A stretch of DNA of 64,000 nt. Origin: Alistipes provencensis (lineage in GTDB: Bacteria; Bacteroidota; Bacteroidia; Bacteroidales; Rikenellaceae). The notes beneath the pieces were generated by a model. That model did not search any database and was not told where the DNA came from. It was given only the letters and a program-made list of their open reading frames with translations. The stretch spans positions 2,880,302 through 2,944,301 of the forward strand of contig NZ_LT559262.1 in the NCBI RefSeq assembly GCF_900083545.1, read 5' to 3'. Positions within the stretch are counted from its first letter, which is position 1; every line of letters begins with the position of its first letter. The translations under genes were made by a program, and so were the position numbers. Shown in pieces: positions 55,150 to 63,613 of the stretch.

Positions 55150-56238
55150 CTATTTTACAATGCCCTTTTCGAGATACTCGGCGAGGTTTGTCCGTATCTC
55201 CTCACCGGCTCGTTCCACAGCCACCTTCGCCATATCGGCATCGACCATGATTCGAACCAGTTGTTCGAAACTTGTCCGGGTCGGGTTCCAGCCCAGTTCG
55301 GCCTTCGCTTTGGTCGGGTCTCCCCAGAGATTTACTACATCCGTCGGTCGATAGAAGTCCGGTGAAACCTCGACCAGTACCTTGCCCGTAGCTTTGTCGA
55401 TTCCCTTTTCATCTTCGCCCTCGCCGACAAACTCCAATTCAATGCCGGCATATTTGAATGCAAGGTAGCAAAATTCCCGCACGGAATGTTGCTCACCCGT
55501 GGCGATGACGAAATCTTCCGGCGTCTTGTTTTGGAGAATCAGCCACATACATTCTACATAGTCTTTGGCATAGCCCCAATCGCGGAGCGACGACAAGTTG
55601 CCCAAATACAATTTATCCTGCTTTCCTTGAGCGATGCGGGCGGCGGCGAGGGTGATCTTGCGGGTCACGAACGTTTCACCCCTACGTTCCGATTCATGGT
55701 TGAACAGGATACCCGAGCAGCAAAACATTCCGTAGGCCTCGCGGTACTCCTTGACGATCCAGTAGCCGTAGAGTTTCGCCACGGCATAAGGCGAGTAAGG
55801 ATGGAACGGGGTGTTTTCATTCTGCGGTACTTCCTCCACCTTGCCGTAGAGTTCCGAGGTCGAGGCCTGATAAATGCGACATGTATCGGCAAGACCGCAT
55901 TGACGCACGGCTTCCAGAATGCGCAGTACGCCCGTGGCGTCGACATCGGCTGTAAACTCCGGAGCGTCGAACGACACCTGAACATGACTTTGGGCTGCAA
56001 GGTTATAGATTTCATCCGGACGGATCTTGCCAATGACCTGCAACAGACTCATCGAGTCACCCAGATCGGCATAGTGCAGATGGAAATGCGGCAGACCCTC
56101 CAAATGGGCAATCCGCTCCCGAAAATCTACGGAGGAACGACGTATGGTACCATGTACGTCATAGCCTTTTTCCAATAAAAATTCCGCCAGAAACGATCCG
56201 TCCTGACCTGTAATCCCGGTGATTAAGGCTGCTTTCAT
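55150..56238 (-). CDS. gmd: GDP-mannose 4,6-dehydratase
   Basis: The 362-aa enzyme makes GDP-4-keto-6-deoxy-D-mannose from GDP-mannose. The NADP-binding motif [15 protein letters not shown] is at 7-21, RRSS at 33-36, and catalytic Tyr 151 and Lys 155 lie in YAVAK, with [10 protein letters not shown] around the active-site Thr/Ser and Glu. Gmd plus Fcl gives GDP-L-fucose, so the capsule or O-antigen made here, or other surface glycans of the cell, can be fucosylated. Confidence 0.96.
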   Translation of the reverse strand: MKAALITGITGQDGSFLAEFLLEKGYDVHGTIRRSSVDFRERIAHLEGLPHFHLHYADLGDSMSLLQVIGKIRPDEIYNLAAQSHVQVSFDAPEFTADVDATGVLRILEAVRQCGLADTCRIYQASTSELYGKVEEVPQNENTPFHPYSPYAVAKLYGYWIVKEYREAYGMFCCSGILFNHESERRGETFVTRKITLAAARIAQGKQDKLYLGNLSSLRDWGYAKDYVECMWLILQNKTPEDFVIATGEQHSVREFCYLAFKYAGIELEFVGEGEDEKGIDKATGKVLVEVSPDFYRPTDVVNLWGDPTKAKAELGWNPTRTSFEQLVRIMVDADMAKVAVERAGEEIRTNLAEYLEKGIVK

Positions 56239-56394
56239 TTTTTAAGAAATAAATGTTATGGAATATTGCTAATGATGCAATGGATAGAGCACAATGCTTT
56301 TAAAATCGACATGACGCATTATAGCTCAGGAATGGGAATAGAAAGATGCGGCAGGACTATTTTCCAAATGTCCGCGCCAAATGAAAATTTATGA

Positions 56395-57153
56395 TTAACA
56401 TCCTGTATGGACATTGTGCCGCTTACGCCGCCATTCCTGCCACAGAAGGCGAGGCAGCGAGCCAAGAATACCTGTGCATCGGGAGAGTTGTTTACGCGGT
56501 TCCTTAAAGATACGGTGCACAAACTCAAGGTGACAACGGATCATCCACTGAGGGGCACGCGAAACCTCCGTCCCGCTGAAGAATTTGAACGCGGCACCTA
56601 CAGCAATCATAACACCATGATGCAAATAGGGTTTCAACCTGCTCATGAAAATCTCCTGTTTGGGAGCTCCTAACGCGATCCAAATAATATCAGCGCCATC
56701 GGTCTCAACAATCCGGGCAATCTCCGGATAATCGAACTCCTCTACTTTGCGGAACGGCAGTTCAATGAACTGCATCTGTGCCACGTCTGGATTTTCTTTC
56801 TGCAGATTGGCTTTCAATCCATCCAAAATAGTCTGTGAGGTCCCCATGAAAATCATCCGATACTTCCAGCTCTTTACAATGTCCATAAAAATCTGACTAC
56901 CGCAATACTGCTTATAACGCTTGCCATAGTAGATCCATCGGATATAAAGCGGCACATAGCTGCTGTCGCAGATGGAGAACATTCCCCCATTCACCACTTT
57001 TAGGTAGTCCGGATTGCGATTGGCAATATTGAGTATCACTCCATCTGCCACGCAGATATAATTTGCCCCGGGCTGCTCAAGCCTTTTCTTGATGGCCTGA
57101 TGTACCATCTCCCGATCCATTTCATAGCGTATATTGAAGTAGTATTCTGTCAT
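56395..57153 (-). CDS. WecG/TagA/CpsF family glycosyltransferase
   Basis: The 252-aa GT26 enzyme transfers a sugar to a lipid-linked acceptor early in polysaccharide assembly, at the cytoplasmic face of the membrane. Family motifs are ICVADGVILNIANRNPDYL near the N-terminus, MGTSQTILDGLKANL, and the signature DIIWIALGAPKQEIFMSRL with the conserved G-A-P-K-Q-E. It is separated from gmd by 156 bases that hold no clear gene or promoter. The gene is more AT-rich than gmd. Confidence 0.88.
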   Translation of the reverse strand: MTEYYFNIRYEMDREMVHQAIKKRLEQPGANYICVADGVILNIANRNPDYLKVVNGGMFSICDSSYVPLYIRWIYYGKRYKQYCGSQIFMDIVKSWKYRMIFMGTSQTILDGLKANLQKENPDVAQMQFIELPFRKVEEFDYPEIARIVETDGADIIWIALGAPKQEIFMSRLKPYLHHGVMIAVGAAFKFFSGTEVSRAPQWMIRCHLEFVHRIFKEPRKQLSRCTGILGSLPRLLWQEWRRKRHNVHTGC

Positions 57154-57257
57154 GTATTACTGAATTTTGGTAATCATTGCGGATTAGGTATCTTGCATTT
57201 CCTACCTTTTGAATGTTATGGCATAGGGAGAAAAATATAATTGCTCCATGTCTGTTC

Positions 57258-58103
57258 TCAGAATTTGGACTTTATCCATTTCCAGAACAAAGAAAGTGTT
57301 AGGTCTTGGTATTTTATTCTCATACAGGGATTTATAAAAAAGTTGCAATATCCTCGTTCATACATCTGACGATATATAGACCTATGCTCGCAATATACTT
57401 CGACTCGATCATCATCGTTTGGTTCCAATTCATATCGGAGACCTTTGATGGCTTCCCACCGATATATCGCTAGACCACCGAATGCCGATGAGACCGGAAG
57501 TAGAGATTCCGACAACCTGTAGCTTTTGAAATCATCTTGGCTACCAAAGATGTCATGTTCTGTCTGTGGTTCAGAATAGGCCACTGTCTTTTTACGGTAT
57601 GCGTATGTGTCGTGATATCTCTCTCTTAACTTCGGAGATAGACTATAACCGTATGCGGAGACTGCATCCCATTCCAAAGAAGTCTGGAATGATTCTAGAA
57701 TTGTTTTTGCACATAGCTCCGCTACATCCAAATCAACAATCATTAGATAGTCTCCATCCCAGCCGGATTCTTCCACATAATTTAGATATTGGTTTCTTAG
57801 GAACACCATTTTTTCGATTCTCTTTCTACTGAAGAATGGATTGACTCCGTCCGGGCTTGCAGGAGACGCCGGAACGTGAATGTTGTTGTTCAATGAGATA
57901 TTGACAATGGACGGGTGGCGTTCCGCCCATTCTTTCAATAATTTTTTTGTACCGTCAGTACTGTCATTCTCATAGACGAACACTTTGACAGACCGGAAAG
58001 AACCAAATATTTCCTCTATTACGGGAATATTTTTTCTCAAGCCCTTTTTTGCATTCCTTACGATGCTACATATGAAAAGTTTTGATAATTGAGTTTTTTT
58101 CAT
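57258..58103 (-). CDS. Glycosyltransferase of GT-A type, CMT1/mannosyltransferase-like
   Basis: The 281-aa protein starts LFICSIVRNAKKGLRKNIPV. It has a nucleotide-sugar-binding region (VKVFVYENDSTDGTKKLLKEW) and a DxD-type metal site in YLMIVDLDVAEL (about residue 150). This pattern resembles bacterial relatives of Cryptococcus capsular alpha-1,3-mannosyltransferase. The donor and acceptor are unknown; GDP-mannose would fit the neighbouring gmd gene but that is inference. It is one base downstream of the next glycosyltransferase gene. Confidence 0.7.
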   Translation of the reverse strand: MKKTQLSKLFICSIVRNAKKGLRKNIPVIEEIFGSFRSVKVFVYENDSTDGTKKLLKEWAERHPSIVNISLNNNIHVPASPASPDGVNPFFSRKRIEKMVFLRNQYLNYVEESGWDGDYLMIVDLDVAELCAKTILESFQTSLEWDAVSAYGYSLSPKLRERYHDTYAYRKKTVAYSEPQTEHDIFGSQDDFKSYRLSESLLPVSSAFGGLAIYRWEAIKGLRYELEPNDDDRVEVYCEHRSIYRQMYERGYCNFFINPCMRIKYQDLTLSLFWKWIKSKF

Positions 58104-58104
58104 T

Positions 58105-59124
58105 TTATGCTTGATCTAATATTTTTTCAATATTGTCAATGACTTCTCTAGTGATTTTCCCACTTTCAAAAACAGCAGATGATTCCTTGGCAGATTTTGA
58201 AAATCTGTCATAATCATTTAATATGGTCAGGATGGCATCCACATACTCCTCGTCTTTGAAATCTAACGGAAATATAAAACCATTTTTATTGTTTTTTAAT
58301 ACTAAACCAATGTCTCCGGGATTGGTGGATATGACTGGAACTCCAACAGACAGAGCTTCCGCAATGGCTGTGGGCAGTCCTTCTTGAGTTGATGCCATCA
58401 GAAAAATCCGTTTGGTGGAATCGATTTCTACAATTTCCTTATTGGGCATGTTCCCAAGGAATTTGACATAATCAGAGAGACCTATTTTTTTTACCAACTC
58501 TTTTAAAGTCGTCTCCTGTGTGCCATAGCCAGCTATATAAAGATGATGTTCTTCTTTTATATCTTCCGGAAGTCTGGAGTAGATGAGTATAATTCTGTCG
58601 ACGTTCTTGATCTGCTCTAACCGCCCGGCAAAAATGAAACCTTTTCTTAAGGCATATGGTTTTATCGACACATTATGACATATGGGATTGAATAACTTCT
58701 TCCTATCAGCAAAAGCTGGTCCGACGGTGTATTTAAGACAGGAGGTTTTCTCTATCCGTTTGAAAAAGATATTGAAAAGGCCACGGAAATACTTACCTAA
58801 TCGATATCTCGACTGGGTCATCGGATTGTCGTTGCCATGATATATATGGCAATAAGGTTTTCCTGTAAACGATGCAACAAACGAACCTTCTGGGACATGG
58901 CTCAATATGAAATCACATGACTTCAGTTCCTTACGGCGTATTACCAGAGAAATCATCAGTTTGATTCTACCGGGGATGAACTTGTTGGTCCAGGATGTCG
59001 GTATCGTGAAATACTCAACATCATATTTCTTGCTTAAAAACGGATGCATATTTCGCATGAATGGAGCAACTCCTCCATAGCTGCAATCCATGGGATCACT
59101 GTTTATTATTGCTATTTTTCTCAT
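58105..59124 (-). CDS. Glycosyltransferase family 4
   Basis: The 339-aa protein has the GT-B fold. The C-terminal donor-binding half contains KGFIFAGRLEQIKNVDRII, VKFLGNMPNKEIVEI and the EX7E-type motif MASTQEGLPTAIAEALSVGVPVI. It probably extends the repeat unit on the lipid carrier in the cytoplasm. It is 5 bases downstream of an acetyltransferase gene and strongly AT-rich. Confidence 0.9.
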   Translation of the reverse strand: MRKIAIINSDPMDCSYGGVAPFMRNMHPFLSKKYDVEYFTIPTSWTNKFIPGRIKLMISLVIRRKELKSCDFILSHVPEGSFVASFTGKPYCHIYHGNDNPMTQSRYRLGKYFRGLFNIFFKRIEKTSCLKYTVGPAFADRKKLFNPICHNVSIKPYALRKGFIFAGRLEQIKNVDRIILIYSRLPEDIKEEHHLYIAGYGTQETTLKELVKKIGLSDYVKFLGNMPNKEIVEIDSTKRIFLMASTQEGLPTAIAEALSVGVPVISTNPGDIGLVLKNNKNGFIFPLDFKDEEYVDAILTILNDYDRFSKSAKESSAVFESGKITREVIDNIEKILDQA

Positions 59125-59129
59125 ATCAG

Positions 59130-59672
59130 TTACGACGATTTTTTTAATTTTGCCGGAATCCCTACCGCTGTCGAGCCGGACGGGACATCGCTGACCACTA
59201 CGGCGTGCGCCCCTACTGTGACATTGTCTCCGATTTTGACTGTTCCGAGGACTGTGGTATTTATTCCGAAATAGCAGTTGTCGCCTACATAAACATGATC
59301 AGTCGTGGATAATTCCGTCTTATTCCCGAAAACAAGGCCGCTGACTATAGTACAGTTTTTTCCTATATGCACATTGGGCCCTATATGCAGAAAGGAACCT
59401 GTATGATAGATTCTTAATCCAGGCCCTGTCGTACCCGGATAGATAGCCATGCGTAGACGGGCGCCCAGTCGTTTATAGAAAAACAAATGGTATAGCATTA
59501 GAGGCTTATACAATATGCCTTTGTTCATGTAGTATTCCACATATCGCATATGGCGGATGTAATGGTAGATGAACCATCCTTCATTTCCAAGCAACCAATC
59601 CTTTAGACAAGGTTTTTCGTTAAATCTCGCAGCATCTGCTGCAAGTGTTGTTTTCAATGTTGTGATATCCAT
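59130..59672 (-). CDS. Hexapeptide-repeat acyltransferase (serine acetyltransferase-like)
   Basis: The 180-aa protein has a helical N-terminus and a left-handed beta-helix from about residue 85, with hexads such as IGPNVHIGKNCTIVSG, YVGDNCYFGINTTVLG and VKIGDNVTVGAHAVVVSDVP. It probably O-acetylates a sugar of the surface polysaccharide or its precursor. It begins one base after a GT2 gene. A second, related acetyltransferase is at 63.0-63.6 kb. Confidence 0.85.
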   Translation of the reverse strand: MDITTLKTTLAADAARFNEKPCLKDWLLGNEGWFIYHYIRHMRYVEYYMNKGILYKPLMLYHLFFYKRLGARLRMAIYPGTTGPGLRIYHTGSFLHIGPNVHIGKNCTIVSGLVFGNKTELSTTDHVYVGDNCYFGINTTVLGTVKIGDNVTVGAHAVVVSDVPSGSTAVGIPAKLKKSS

Positions 59673-59673
59673 A

Positions 59674-60705
59674 TTACCGATGGTAGAGTTTGAAAATTGC
59701 GAATAACAACATCGCTTGTTTCCATAATGTCAGCCTGAGTATGACTTTATGCTTCATGGGCATGGAGTCGACAGGGTATCTTGTTTTTATCAACTCCCAG
59801 TTGGAGCAATGGCAGAGACTGTTAATGCGTTTTATTTTATCTTTAGCCGTAATACTTGTGTGATTGACGATAAAATCCATATAGGACCGGATATAGCCTG
59901 CAAACAGGCGGTCGGTCCTTATCATAAAATCGTCATCATCCATGAACTGAGGATATCTTTTCTGAATATGATTATGGAACTTCTCGAAATCGGCTCTTTT
60001 GTCTTTTGCCGTGTTACAGGTGATTGATTGCTGATTGGTATAATAATGATAAAAGCAGTTAGGTATTATCACAACCTTTCCGGCGTGGCTGAGATAATCA
60101 AGGTTGAATAATAGATCCTCACTGATCAACGAGCGCTCACTTTCGAATCTGATTCCATGTGTGTCTATGATTGACTTGCGGTATAGGGCAACCTTTGCTG
60201 ATACCTGGATAGGTCGTTCAATATCTATATGTGGTTCTGACGCAATCATATTTTTCATCAATACACCTATCTCGGGTTTGGTGGAAAAAATCTCGATTGA
60301 CGCCGGATGTGGAAGCGTCCCAATAGCCATAGTTCCGTTATTTCGTTCTAATCCCGAAAACACAATATCCGCTTCATGGGAACTTGCGATGTCTGTCATT
60401 TGTTTATACATATTGTTGTCCACCCAGTCATCGGAGTCCACGAATGCCACATATTCGCCAACAGCGATATTAAGCCCTGTGTTACATGCCATGCCAAGGC
60501 CTGCATTTTGTTTATGGACCACCTTTATGTTGGAATGGATTGAGGCATATTTATCGCACATCTGCGGACAAAGGTCGGGACTGCCGTCGTCAACAAGAAT
60601 TATTTCAATATTGTCGATAGTTTGATTCAGCAGGCTGTTTACGCACCGGTCAAGATATTTTTCAACGTTGTAGACTGGTACTATAACTGAGATCAGTGGT
60701 CGCAT
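59674..60705 (-). CDS. Glycosyltransferase family 2
   Basis: The 343-aa GT-A enzyme has the N-terminal core ISVIVPVYNVEKYLDRCVNS, IEIILVDDGSPD and the metal-binding DxD in YVAFVDSDDWVDNNM (about 90-100). The C-terminal helices may associate with the membrane. It adds one sugar to the growing repeat unit. It lies 21 bases downstream of the acyltransferase gene in the same operon. Confidence 0.92.
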   Translation of the reverse strand: MRPLISVIVPVYNVEKYLDRCVNSLLNQTIDNIEIILVDDGSPDLCPQMCDKYASIHSNIKVVHKQNAGLGMACNTGLNIAVGEYVAFVDSDDWVDNNMYKQMTDIASSHEADIVFSGLERNNGTMAIGTLPHPASIEIFSTKPEIGVLMKNMIASEPHIDIERPIQVSAKVALYRKSIIDTHGIRFESERSLISEDLLFNLDYLSHAGKVVIIPNCFYHYYTNQQSITCNTAKDKRADFEKFHNHIQKRYPQFMDDDDFMIRTDRLFAGYIRSYMDFIVNHTSITAKDKIKRINSLCHCSNWELIKTRYPVDSMPMKHKVILRLTLWKQAMLLFAIFKLYHR

Positions 60706-60726
60706 GATTGATATGATAATTGGAGA

Positions 60727-61788
60727 TTAGCCGAATACCAATTTGTAAACTTTTGGCAATTTTTTAAGAACTTTGTCCAAATACAAGGTCATCCACAAAA
60801 TGCCGACGGCAATCGTAATGTTAACTATGCTTTTTATAATTTCATTAGGAATCAAATCACCCAAAGATGGAATTTGGAAATAATCATAGGCCACAAAATT
60901 TTTCGTAAGAATGAATATGAAAAAATAATGAAATAGATATGTTGGAAGGGTGTTTTTGCCGGCGTGAATCCAAAATTTCCAAAAAGATGTTGATGAAGAG
61001 ATGTACTCCCTATACAAAAAGAATGATGAAACCGTGATAAAAACTCCCAAAAATGAATTAAACTTGTAACCAATTACCCCCCCCCAGTATGTTTGATTGA
61101 TTATCAAGAAAATAGTTGCACAGCACAAAATGAATCCCTTATTTGATAGACGTTTCTGAAATTGGTCGATGTATATTTTGCATACAGCGCCGAAAAAGAA
61201 ATAGCCGCTTAACGAGATAGTTTTTTCAATACACAGCAGATTTGAGAGTTTGATAATTTGCTCTGATAATAAATGTTGATTAGGATACAGGATTGATATA
61301 CTAATGCATAACATGGAACAAATCGCAAAAATCAAAGCCACATTTCTTTTTTTCATTTTCTTCAGATAACATATCCTTGTTATTGTTACAAAAATCAAAA
61401 AGATTTCAACGAGCGATAACGTAAACCAGTAACCTGATTTCATCGGGTCGAAAAGCCTTGCATTAAAATATTCAGGAAAAGCTGAAAATTTTCTTGTGCT
61501 AAAATAGAACAATAAAACAATGTAGACAATCCAAACAATTAAAGTTGGCTTTAATTGTTTGTTTAATCTATTAACTATTCTCGTCCTAAATTTTTCTTTG
61601 GTCAGGCTGGGTGTATATGCAAGATATCCTGAGATAAAAAAGAACAATGGCATCCTTATTGCCTCAAAGATAGAATCGAATATAGTACAATCTTGCCATA
61701 CAAATGCATGTAAGTGTGTGGTGATTACCAAAAATATGGTAAATCCTCGAAGAGCATCTATATATTCCAAACGCTGTGCATTCACCAT
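60727..61788 (-). CDS. Integral membrane O-acyltransferase (Acyl_transf_3 family)
   Basis: The protein is about 353 aa, with some ten transmembrane helices and the family opening RLEYIDALRGFTIFLVITTH, whose His is the likely catalytic residue, followed by MPLFFFISGYLAY. It acetylates sugars of surface polysaccharide from the membrane. ATG 61788 puts DALRG near residue 10, as is usual; starts at 61824 or 61893 would overlap the EpsG-like gene. A G9 tract on the coding strand (61085-61077) lies at YWGGVIG; a slip there would truncate the protein. Confidence 0.85.
   Translation of the reverse strand: MVNAQRLEYIDALRGFTIFLVITTHLHAFVWQDCTIFDSIFEAIRMPLFFFISGYLAYTPSLTKEKFRTRIVNRLNKQLKPTLIVWIVYIVLLFYFSTRKFSAFPEYFNARLFDPMKSGYWFTLSLVEIFLIFVTITRICYLKKMKKRNVALIFAICSMLCISISILYPNQHLLSEQIIKLSNLLCIEKTISLSGYFFFGAVCKIYIDQFQKRLSNKGFILCCATIFLIINQTYWGGVIGYKFNSFLGVFITVSSFFLYREYISSSTSFWKFWIHAGKNTLPTYLFHYFFIFILTKNFVAYDYFQIPSLGDLIPNEIIKSIVNITIAVGILWMTLYLDKVLKKLPKVYKLVFG
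61077..61085 (-). repeat. G9 homopolymer in the O-acyltransferase coding strand
   Basis: Nine G residues on the coding strand encode W-G-G-V. Gain or loss of one base would frameshift about two thirds of the way through the gene. Confidence 0.9.
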
Positions 61789-61810
61789 TGGAGTATTTGC
61801 AGATAATTGT

Positions 61811-62962
61811 TCAAAGGTGTGCATCTGATGAAAAAATAGTTTTATAGGTCGATGCTTCATATGGAACACCTCTGTTCTTAAATATGTCCACACTTGTGGA
61901 TAACCAGATAGATAATATCACGATGATCAACATTTGCTGCATTTTCGTCCGATTACAGTAAAGATAATGTAGTAACAATGCAAGTATTGCCACTTGGAAG
62001 AATTCAAAATACTGGGCAAAGCGTATCGCCAGATGACTGAGGTTGCATACAAGAAAGAAAAAGCAGGAAAAGATAAAAGACAAGAAATACCACAGATTGA
62101 ATTCCGGGATTATGTCGCCATATTCTTCATGCAATCTCGGTGCATACCATATCACGAGAATAGATATCATAAGATATGATAGCATCATAGGACCAAATGC
62201 AAGCTGCTCAGTGGACGCACCACCGAGTATACTGACCGCTCTGTCGGAATAATTTTCATAACCGATTAGTGAGGTCAATGGCTCGATGTATCCGGTCATT
62301 CCCAAGAATGAACCTATTTGTCCGAATATTAGGCATGCAGCCAAAATGGCCATGCATAACGTTCGCCGTTGAGGAAATCTGATTTTTTCAAAGGGAACAT
62401 AAGCCAGACCGTAAAAAACTAGTATTATGAGTGCCGAATGGTGAATCTGCGAGAGCAAAAGAATTCCGGCAATGTATGGAACGGCCTTTTTCTGAACGAT
62501 GTAATTGCTGAGAAACAGAAAACCGCAAGCCACAATCATCTGTCTTACGGCGTTCATCATATCCAGAAAATACCTACCTCCGAACAAAACCACTGGGAGC
62601 CACACGAGGAGAGGTTTGTATTTTTCAAACGCTTTGGTTAGAAAGAAAATCTGGAAAAATGCAGTGACACCCATTCCTATGGAGAAATGGATGTTGTAAT
62701 TATGAATAAAACAGACAAACCAATTCCAAAGATGCTCTTGGGAGCCTTTGATTATTAGTCCATTGCGCAGGGTAAGTATGTATGACACAGAATCCTCACC
62801 TGTCCTCCACCTAATCGCAGCGATAAAAGTGAAAAACAGGATATACCACCACAGATATTTGTCTATGCGATCTTCACCACCATAGCGTAATTCTGAGTTG
62901 CGGGCCAAGGAAAACATGATCCATGTAAAGAATATGTAAATAAGAATCTCAAAAATAAACAT
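61811..62962 (-). CDS. EpsG family membrane protein, probable polysaccharide polymerase
   Basis: The 383-aa protein has about ten transmembrane helices and the EpsG family opening FFTFIAAIRWRTGEDSVSY, with Arg/Glu/Asp residues likely to face the active cavity. It also has IHHSALIILVFYGLAYVP in the middle. EpsG-type proteins are thought to polymerise repeat units in Wzx/Wzy-style capsule or exopolysaccharide pathways, so this is the best Wzy candidate here. No flippase gene is visible in the window. Confidence 0.82.
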   Translation of the reverse strand: MFIFEILIYIFFTWIMFSLARNSELRYGGEDRIDKYLWWYILFFTFIAAIRWRTGEDSVSYILTLRNGLIIKGSQEHLWNWFVCFIHNYNIHFSIGMGVTAFFQIFFLTKAFEKYKPLLVWLPVVLFGGRYFLDMMNAVRQMIVACGFLFLSNYIVQKKAVPYIAGILLLSQIHHSALIILVFYGLAYVPFEKIRFPQRRTLCMAILAACLIFGQIGSFLGMTGYIEPLTSLIGYENYSDRAVSILGGASTEQLAFGPMMLSYLMISILVIWYAPRLHEEYGDIIPEFNLWYFLSFIFSCFFFLVCNLSHLAIRFAQYFEFFQVAILALLLHYLYCNRTKMQQMLIIVILSIWLSTSVDIFKNRGVPYEASTYKTIFSSDAHL

Positions 62963-63012
62963 TCCTAATTTTAGTCAAATTCAACAATGTCGTTTAGACT
63001 CTGATAAAGGCA

Positions 63013-63603
63013 TCAGCCGATATTCCCGTTTTTTGGTCGTTGCTTTGGGATTATTCTCATGGGATTTCCGACAACTACAGAATTGGACGGGATATCTTTT
63101 ACGACCACGCACCCCCCCCCGATAGTCACATTATTCCCTATGGTCACACCTCCTATGATTATGGCTCCCGCGCAGACCTTAACATTATCACCTATGATAG
63201 GTGTCATATCGTCGTTCCAAACAATATTTACACATTGGTTCACTGAGAAATTCTTTCCAATGCTCTGAGCGCATATAACCGTGGAGTAGCCATGTTGGAC
63301 CGTTATACCTCCGTCGATTGTCTGACAGGCGATGGTTAGGTTGTTCTGGGGTTTGAATAACCAGTATACAAATATCTTCCGCCAGCCAATTCTATAGTAT
63401 ACGACACTCCTGAATTCCTTGTGTTCTATGAACAACATTCCAAAACTGAATAAAGATACAGAAAGATCCTTCCATAAGCACCACTGCTTTAAGTCCTCAT
63501 TGATAAGATCGTATATCCGATGTTTTAGAACGCTTTTGTATAAGTATATGACAGGTAATAACAGACACGTTGCTGTACCATACCAAACTCGACGTACATT
63601 CAT
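63013..63603 (-). CDS. Hexapeptide-repeat acyltransferase (serine acetyltransferase-like)
   Basis: The protein is about 196 aa from the ATG at 63603 (MNVRRVWYG); an upstream ATG at 63657 would overlap the preceding glycosyltransferase gene by 44 bases. A membrane-associated N-terminus is followed by a left-handed beta-helix with hexads such as MTPIIGDNVKVCAGAIIIGG and VTIGNNVTIGGGCVVVKDIP. Its G9 tract (63120-63112) encodes the three Gly of IGGGC near the C-terminus. A role in O-acetylation of surface sugars is inferred. The domain layout resembles the 180-aa acetyltransferase at 59.1 kb. Confidence 0.83.
   Translation of the reverse strand: MNVRRVWYGTATCLLLPVIYLYKSVLKHRIYDLINEDLKQWCLWKDLSVSLFSFGMLFIEHKEFRSVVYYRIGWRKIFVYWLFKPQNNLTIACQTIDGGITVQHGYSTVICAQSIGKNFSVNQCVNIVWNDDMTPIIGDNVKVCAGAIIIGGVTIGNNVTIGGGCVVVKDIPSNSVVVGNPMRIIPKQRPKNGNIG
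63112..63120 (-). repeat. G9 homopolymer in the acetyltransferase coding strand
   Basis: Nine G residues on the coding strand encode Gly-Gly-Gly. A one-base slip would replace the last 30 or so residues of the beta-helix. Confidence 0.9.
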
Positions 63604-63613
63604 GAAGATTGCT

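Noticed and set aside
56319..56528. A 69-aa minus-strand ORF at the end of the WecG/TagA gene
   Set aside because: It overlaps that conserved gene out of frame and adds only a short unrecognised tail.
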